This document shows positions 59,366 through 64,000 of a stretch of DNA of 64,000 nt, in pieces (position 1 is the first letter of the stretch; every line of letters starts with the position of its first letter). The stretch covers positions 186,001-250,000 of the forward strand of contig NZ_FOLN01000005.1 in the NCBI RefSeq assembly GCF_900112395.1. The letters run 5' to 3'. The stretch is from Algibacter lectus (lineage in GTDB: Bacteria; Bacteroidota; Bacteroidia; Flavobacteriales; Flavobacteriaceae). The notes beneath the pieces were generated by a model. The model saw nothing but the letters and a program-made list of their open reading frames with translations. It had not been told where the DNA came from and made no database searches. Made by a program: the position numbers and the translations under genes.

Positions 59366-61201
59366 ATGAATCATTTTTATAACATACTTCGGTATGCCAA
59401 ACCATATAAAAATTTCGCCATAGGACACATTATCGCTAATGTGTTTTATGCGTTATTTGGTACACTTTCTTTTATAGCATTAAAGCCTATGCTAGACGTT
59501 ATTTTCGACGCAAAAAAGGTGGTTCCTACATCAAAACCTGTTTACACAGGCATAATGAAGCTAGGAGAATATGCTGAAAACTATTTAGCGTTCGAAATGA
59601 ATCAACTAACTGGTGGCGATAATGCCAAAGCATTAGTTTATGTGGTTGGCTTAATAATTGTTATGTTTTTCCTAAAAAATATTGCCGGTTATTTAGCAAA
59701 TTACTTCTTAGTGTTTTTAAGAAATGGGGTTATTCGAGATTTAAGAAATAGCGTTTACAAAAAAACAATGGAGTTGCCGCTTTCTTATTTTTCAGAACAA
59801 CGTAAAGGTGACATCCTATCAAGAGTAACTAGTGATGTTTTAGATTTACAATACTCTTTTCTATCGGTTTTAGAATTAATCGTAAGAGAGCCTCTAACTA
59901 TTATTTTCACACTAATAGCCATGCTATACATTAGTGTAAACTTAACATTATTTGTATTCGTTTTCATCCCTATAATGGGCTTTATTATCTCAAGAATAGG
60001 AAAAAGTTTAAAACGAAAATCCGATCGTGTTCAAAAAGAGCAAGGTGTTTTCTTATCTACTTTAGAAGAGACATTAACAGGATTACGTATCATTAAAGGT
60101 TTTAGTGCAGAAGACAACTTCAATACAAAGTTTCAAGAATCAACAACTAGATTTTACAACTTCTCAAACAAGCTACTAAATCGTCAAAACCTAGCATCGC
60201 CAAGTAGTGAGTTTTTAGGTATTTGTATGATTGCCGTAATTTTATGGTATGGAGGAAACTTAGTATTAAGCGGTAATGCCGATTCCTCATTAACGGGCAG
60301 TACCTTTCTTGTTTACATGGGGCTTGCTTATAACATTTTAACACCTGCAAAAGCGATTAGTCGCGGTTTATACAAAATAAAACAAGGTAGCGCTGCTGCG
60401 GAAAGAATACAGGAAATTATTGATACACCTAACCCTTTAAAAGATAAAGAAGGTGCTATCGACAAAACGAGTTTCGATTCTGAAATTGAATTCAAAAACA
60501 TTTCCTTTAAATATCAAGATGATTATGTTTTAAAAGATTTTTCATTAACCATTCCTAAAGGAAAAACCGTTGCTTTAGTAGGCCAATCTGGTAGTGGTAA
60601 ATCTACAATTGCCAACTTAATCACTCGTTTTTACGATGTAAACAAAGGAGAGATCTTAATAGACAGCATCAACATTAGTGATTTAAAAACAAGTGCTTTA
60701 CGTGCGCAGTTAGGTATTGTAACACAAGATGCTATTCTATTTAACGAAAGCATAAAAAACAACCTAAAACTAGGTAAACAAAACGCTACCGACGACGAGG
60801 TTATTGAAGCCTTAAAAATTGCAAATGCCTGGGAATTTGTAAAAGATTTACCAAATGGTATTGAAACCAATATTGGCGACGCAGGAAACAAGCTTTCTGG
60901 CGGACAAAAGCAACGCTTAAGTATTGCGCGCGCTGTACTTAAAAGCCCTCCAATTATGGTGTTAGATGAGGCGACCTCTGCCTTAGACACCGAAAGCGAA
61001 CGCTTAGTACAAGTTGCTCTAGAAAACATGATGAAAAACAGAACATCTATAGTTATTGCACATAGACTTTCAACCATTCAAAATGCAGATCAAATTGTTG
61101 TTTTAAACAAAGGCGAAATAGTAGAGCAAGGTAAACACCAGGAACTTATTGATAAAAATGGCGTTTATAAAAAACTTGTAGATATGCAAAGTTTCGAATA
61201 A
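59366..61201 (+). CDS. ABC transporter, MsbA-like fused permease-ATPase
   Basis: A 611-residue half-transporter. Six helices (about 18-320) form the exporter domain. The ATPase has Walker A GQSGSGKST (406-414), LSGGQKQRLSIARAV, and Walker B IMVLDEATSALD. An insert of about 35 residues after the first helix pair is common in Bacteroidota relatives. It likely flips lipid A-core or another lipid across the inner membrane. It is 38 bases after the mutase gene, so an operon is possible. Confidence 0.9.
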   Translation: MNHFYNILRYAKPYKNFAIGHIIANVFYALFGTLSFIALKPMLDVIFDAKKVVPTSKPVYTGIMKLGEYAENYLAFEMNQLTGGDNAKALVYVVGLIIVMFFLKNIAGYLANYFLVFLRNGVIRDLRNSVYKKTMELPLSYFSEQRKGDILSRVTSDVLDLQYSFLSVLELIVREPLTIIFTLIAMLYISVNLTLFVFVFIPIMGFIISRIGKSLKRKSDRVQKEQGVFLSTLEETLTGLRIIKGFSAEDNFNTKFQESTTRFYNFSNKLLNRQNLASPSSEFLGICMIAVILWYGGNLVLSGNADSSLTGSTFLVYMGLAYNILTPAKAISRGLYKIKQGSAAAERIQEIIDTPNPLKDKEGAIDKTSFDSEIEFKNISFKYQDDYVLKDFSLTIPKGKTVALVGQSGSGKSTIANLITRFYDVNKGEILIDSINISDLKTSALRAQLGIVTQDAILFNESIKNNLKLGKQNATDDEVIEALKIANAWEFVKDLPNGIETNIGDAGNKLSGGQKQRLSIARAVLKSPPIMVLDEATSALDTESERLVQVALENMMKNRTSIVIAHRLSTIQNADQIVVLNKGEIVEQGKHQELIDKNGVYKKLVDMQSFE

Positions 61202-61226
61202 ACTTCAAAAACATGTTGTAAAATAT

Positions 61227-61262
61227 AAAAAGGATAGAGACTTGGGGGTTTCTATCCTTTTT
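61227..61262 (+). terminator. terminator of the ABC exporter gene
   Basis: AAAAAGGATAGA pairs with TCTATCCTTTTT around a 12-base loop, ending in T residues. Confidence 0.92.
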
Positions 61263-61351
61263 TGTAGGTTAATGCTAGATTTGGGGCATCTAACAACTTA
61301 AGCAGGTTTCTGAAGCAAATTTAAGACAATTAATCTTACAAAACAAAATAA

Positions 61352-61381
61352 ATATGCTTTTAATCTAAAATATATGCTTTT
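61352..61381. repeat. two ATATGCTTTT direct repeats, 20 bases apart
   Basis: ATATGCTTTT occurs at 61352 and again at 61372, a spacing of two helical turns, in the 296-base gap before the ECF sigma gene. The spacing suits a dimeric or tandem DNA-binding protein, though chance is possible in so AT-rich a tract. Apart from the exporter terminator, I see nothing else in this gap. Confidence 0.35.
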
Positions 61382-61497
61382 TAACGGTAAAAACAAACAA
61401 AATCTATAAAAACAGAGCGTTTTATATTTTTAAAAAAAACATTATAACGTATTAAACCTTTTGTATATTTATAAGTCTAAGAAATAAAGAAGTATTA

Positions 61498-62040
61498 GTG
61501 ACGGACGAAATACAGCTCATAGAGCAATTAAAATCGGATACCCATAAAGAATCCGCCTTTAGAGAGCTAATAACGCTTTACAAAGAGCGACTGTATTGGC
61601 ATATTCGAAATATTGTAAAATCGCATGATGATACTGATGATGTATTGCAAAACACCTTTATTAAAATCTATAAAAACATAGGTAATTTTAAAGGTGATAG
61701 TAAACTTTTTTCCTGGATGTACCGTATAGCTACTAACGAGTCTATTACGTTTATAAACAAAAATGCTAAACGTTTGCAAACAAGTAACCAGGAAGTACAA
61801 GATTCAGCTATTAATAATTTAGCTTCCGATGTTTATTTTGAAGGCGATGCTATTCAATTAAAATTACAGCAAGCCATTGCTACGCTTCCGGAAAAGCAAC
61901 AATTGGTTTTTAATATGAAATATTTTGAAGACATTAAATATAAAGATATGTCTGAAATTTTAGAAACAAGTGAAGGCGCTTTAAAAGCATCGTACCATTT
62001 GGCAGTCAAAAAAATTGAAGCGTTTTTAACCGAAGATTAA
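61498..62040 (+). CDS. ECF RNA polymerase sigma factor
   Basis: A 180-residue ECF sigma. Region 2 contains DDTDDVLQNTFIKIYKNIGNF; region 4 has LPEKQQLVFNMKYFEDIKY and MSEILETSEGALKASYHLA. Translation begins with GTG. It heads a three-gene cluster with a putative anti-sigma protein and a Spy/CpxP-like protein, which suggests an envelope-stress circuit (inference). Confidence 0.93.
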   Translation: MTDEIQLIEQLKSDTHKESAFRELITLYKERLYWHIRNIVKSHDDTDDVLQNTFIKIYKNIGNFKGDSKLFSWMYRIATNESITFINKNAKRLQTSNQEVQDSAINNLASDVYFEGDAIQLKLQQAIATLPEKQQLVFNMKYFEDIKYKDMSEILETSEGALKASYHLAVKKIEAFLTED

Positions 62041-62073
62041 ACCTTTTAGAAAAACACAAGTCTTAATAATAAG

Positions 62074-62571
62074 ATGAAAACAAATAAAATACATAACGTA
62101 ACTAATTCAGGCTTAAAAGCTCCCAAAGATTATTTCGATAATCTAGAAGATCGCTTAATGGCTGAAATTAAGCTAAATGAAACCGTGAGTGATTCTGGTT
62201 TCAAAGCTCCCGATGGTTATTTCGATACCCTAGAAAGCAGTATTTTAAGTAAAGTTTCAGAAAAAGAAACGACAAAAGTGATTCCTTTGTTCAACAAAAA
62301 GAATCTACTTTATTTTTCAAGTATTGCTGCCGCAGTTCTATTATTATTCAATCTTTCAATTTTTGAAAAAGAAACAAGCTGGGACAGTCTAGACACCGAA
62401 ACCGTAGAGAACTATATTTTAGATGAAAACGTAGGCTCTTATGAAATCGCCTCACTATTATTAGTAGACGATATATCTGAAGATGATTTTGACTCTTTAG
62501 AATTTGCAGACGAAGCTATGGAAGGCTATTTTCTAGAAAACACTTCTGTAGAAGATTTAATTATAAAATAA
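62074..62571 (+). CDS. putative anti-sigma protein with YFD repeats
   Basis: A 165-residue protein. Two copies of a short motif precede a membrane helix: GLKAPKDYFDNLEDRL (about 11-26) and GFKAPDGYFDTLESSI (about 42-57). The helix is near 85-102 (LLYFSSIAAAVLLLFNLSIF), and the C-terminal 60 residues are acidic and extracytoplasmic. Position between sigma and a periplasmic protein supports an anti-sigma role; the YFD motif may be the sigma contact. Confidence 0.65.
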   Translation: MKTNKIHNVTNSGLKAPKDYFDNLEDRLMAEIKLNETVSDSGFKAPDGYFDTLESSILSKVSEKETTKVIPLFNKKNLLYFSSIAAAVLLLFNLSIFEKETSWDSLDTETVENYILDENVGSYEIASLLLVDDISEDDFDSLEFADEAMEGYFLENTSVEDLIIK

Positions 62572-62577
62572 CAAAAC

Positions 62578-63027
62578 ATGAAAACATACATTTCAACCTT
62601 ATTCGTACTCTTATTTACCGTAAGTGTATTTGCTCAACATAAAGATCGCGAGCGCATACAAGCGTTAAAAGTATCCTTTATTACCGAAAAGTTAGACTTA
62701 ACAGCTAAAGAAGCGCAAGCATTCTGGCCTATTTACAATGCCTACGACGAAAAATCTAGAAAATGTAAATATGAAGATATGCGTGGTATTCGTAAAGAAA
62801 TAAAAGATAATGCAGCTACACTTACTGATGCTAAAGCTGAAGAATTATTAGAGAAATTTGTACAGGCCGAAAACACATTGCACCAAGAGCGCGTTAACCT
62901 TATTGTTAACTTAAAGAAAATAATTTCTCCAAAAAAGATAATTTTACTAAAAGCTACAGAAGATGATTTTAACCGCAAATTATTTGACGAATACAAGAAG
63001 CGTAAACGCGAAGGAAAGAAGGAATAA
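62578..63027 (+). CDS. Spy/CpxP-like periplasmic protein
   Basis: A 149-residue exported protein (signal peptide ending VFAQ, about residue 20). The helical body has KLDLTAKEAQAFWPIYNAYD, resembling the LTxxQ-type motif of Spy/CpxP and Zra-type sensors, and basic segments typical of that fold. It may dock on the anti-sigma periplasmic domain or act as a chaperone. The next gene is convergent, nine bases away, with no terminator between. Confidence 0.72.
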   Translation: MKTYISTLFVLLFTVSVFAQHKDRERIQALKVSFITEKLDLTAKEAQAFWPIYNAYDEKSRKCKYEDMRGIRKEIKDNAATLTDAKAEELLEKFVQAENTLHQERVNLIVNLKKIISPKKIILLKATEDDFNRKLFDEYKKRKREGKKE

Positions 63028-63036
63028 CATTAAAGA

Positions 63037-63762
63037 TTATACATTAACAATAAAGTCTTTTTCCGAAACTTTATCATAAACATCACGGCTAAAAACATAC
63101 AATTTGGATGGTTTTTTAGCCGTTCCTTTTTTAGTTTCATTTAATGGAACAATATATATTTTCTTCAATACTTTCTTTCTAAAGTTTCGGTTATCGAGTT
63201 CTATTTCTAAAACCGACTCGAAAGCAAATTGCAATTCATTTAAAGTAAATTTATTAGGCATTAAATCGAATATTATGGGCTCTACCATAATTTTCTGTTT
63301 TAAATCCTCGTGCGCATCTTTAATAATTTTACTATGATCGAAGCCTAGCTCTGGCAACGCATCGATAGAAAACCACTTAAACTGATCTTCATCAACAATA
63401 ATGCTTTCTATGGGTTGTGCAAAATAATAAGCAATAGTCATAGATTGCGTTTTTACACCATGGCTACGCACCCAAAGTAAATCTTTATCAGATTTTAATC
63501 GTGTTGGATTTCCGTAGGTTCTAAATTGAGTTCTGTTAAATTCATTATACCCCGTAATACCTTCAAAAATTACATTGGCAGACTCCTCTAAGGTTTTACT
63601 AATAAAAACACGTCCACCGGTAATCATCCAATCGTCAATAACTGGGTAATTTTCATCAAACATATTCAAGGTTCGCTTTCGCAATAAAACGTTTAAACCC
63701 AAATCATTTAATCCAAAAATCACACAATCTACCGATACATTATCTCGCTTCCTAAAATCCAT
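63037..63762 (-). CDS. NUDIX-like winged-helix transcription regulator (NrtR/AraR type)
   Basis: A 241-residue protein. The N-terminal NUDIX fold (VDCVIFGLNDLGLNVLLRKR) keeps the fold, but the Nudix box is degenerate: after GGRVFISKTLEE, the catalytic RExxEE is replaced by ANVIFEG. The C-terminal 80 residues form a winged helix (FTLNELQFAFESVLEIELDN, NFRKKVLKKI). Such proteins sense a sugar or nucleotide metabolite, as in Bacteroidota AraR. It is divergent to the truncated gene at the window end, a likely target. Confidence 0.85.
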   Translation of the reverse strand: MDFRKRDNVSVDCVIFGLNDLGLNVLLRKRTLNMFDENYPVIDDWMITGGRVFISKTLEESANVIFEGITGYNEFNRTQFRTYGNPTRLKSDKDLLWVRSHGVKTQSMTIAYYFAQPIESIIVDEDQFKWFSIDALPELGFDHSKIIKDAHEDLKQKIMVEPIIFDLMPNKFTLNELQFAFESVLEIELDNRNFRKKVLKKIYIVPLNETKKGTAKKPSKLYVFSRDVYDKVSEKDFIVNV

Positions 63763-63936
63763 TTTTCACCTTAAAAATTCATCTGTAAAAAAAACAATAA
63801 AATATTTTTATATTCTCTAATATACAATGAAACCGCAAATTTTCAATGCAAATCAATATTTTTTTATGTAAATTTAAAAAGAATTTAAACACCCACACAA
63901 TACCAAAATAAAATGCCCAATTCTTTATATTTAAAC

Positions 63937-64000
63937 ATGGAAAATATAGAAGCGATAAAAGAAAACGCTTCTACCCCTCTGTTTGATCGCGACCAAGTTA
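63937..64000 (+). CDS. truncated gene at window end
   Basis: Only the first 21 codons are present, beginning MENIEAIKENASTPLFDRDQ. Too short to identify. It starts 174 bases from the divergent NUDIX-type regulator and is probably under its control; a sugar-metabolism enzyme would fit the regulator family. Confidence 0.5.
   Translation, partial: MENIEAIKENASTPLFDRDQV

Noticed and set aside
1-64000. Prophage, integron, CRISPR array, toxin-antitoxin or restriction-defence cluster
   Set aside because: I saw no integrase, transposase, repeat-spacer array, Cas-like or methylase-nuclease genes in any frame.

Overview
The window reads as a chromosomal segment of a marine-type member of the Flavobacteriaceae (phylum Bacteroidota). 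The evidence is low GC content, many promoter boxes of the Bacteroidota form TAnnTTTG, type IX secretion (T9SS) sorting domains of types A and B, a DUF3810/DUF4199/DUF4252/DUF6503 protein complement, SusC-like lipoprotein and TonB-receptor biology, and a short CarB. Coding density is high and nearly all genes are intact. There is no rRNA, tRNA, CRISPR array, integrase, transposase or prophage that I can see.

Layout. 1-11.9 kb: rsmG, pepD, a DUF3810 metalloprotease-like membrane protein, an operon of two amidohydrolase-fold secreted proteins, a DUF6503 lipoprotein, a SpoU-type RNA methyltransferase, an M48 membrane protease and a Cys4-containing membrane protein. 11.9-12.5 kb: a non-coding stretch with a decayed copy of the 3' end of the M48 gene, a dispersed intergenic repeat, and a consensus promoter with a structured leader for a DEAD-box RNA helicase. 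14.4-20 kb: a 982-aa T9SS type B surface protein, two paralogous carboxypeptidase-regulatory-like secreted proteins, and trmH. 20-25.4 kb: a sirtuin, a J-domain/KTSC protein, a glycosyltransferase, a haem-binding-domain protein, and the purB operon with a 55-aa membrane protein. 25.5-27.7 kb: an ECF sigma factor, a likely anti-sigma protein and two DUF4252 proteins in one operon. 28-30.3 kb: an S41 protease and a Dph6-like PP-loop enzyme.

30.3-37.8 kb is the clearest functional unit: a vitamin B12 uptake locus. A cobalamin riboswitch on the minus strand leads a TonB-dependent receptor (BtuB-like), a beta-propeller lipoprotein (BtuG-like in design) and a T9SS-secreted surface protein. Divergently, a lipoprotein binding protein, a permease and an ATPase (BtuF-C-D) complete transport across the inner membrane. 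The three outer components would capture and import B12 across the outer membrane; the inner-membrane operon appears to have its own promoter without a riboswitch.

37.9-57.5 kb is mostly housekeeping: rmuC, a thioesterase, a SHOCT protein, glpD, carB, rpmH, a lytic transglycosylase, mtaB, an orphan peptide-binding lipoprotein, a GlmU-like protein, rpmE2 and a polyprenyl-phosphate-type glycosyltransferase. 57.6-61.2 kb holds a phosphohexomutase and an MsbA-like ABC exporter. 61.5-63 kb is a second ECF sigma operon with an anti-sigma candidate and a Spy/CpxP-like periplasmic protein. The window ends with a NUDIX/winged-helix regulator divergent from a truncated gene.

The observations I rate most worth a second look are the B12 locus with its T9SS-secreted partner, a four-copy family of intergenic repeats with inverted ends, the two-hairpin leader plus overlapping upstream ORF of the DEAD-box helicase, the M48 gene remnant, and an amidohydrolase operon in which two of three catalytic folds have lost their metal site. 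I did not find an obviously new defence or mobile system.
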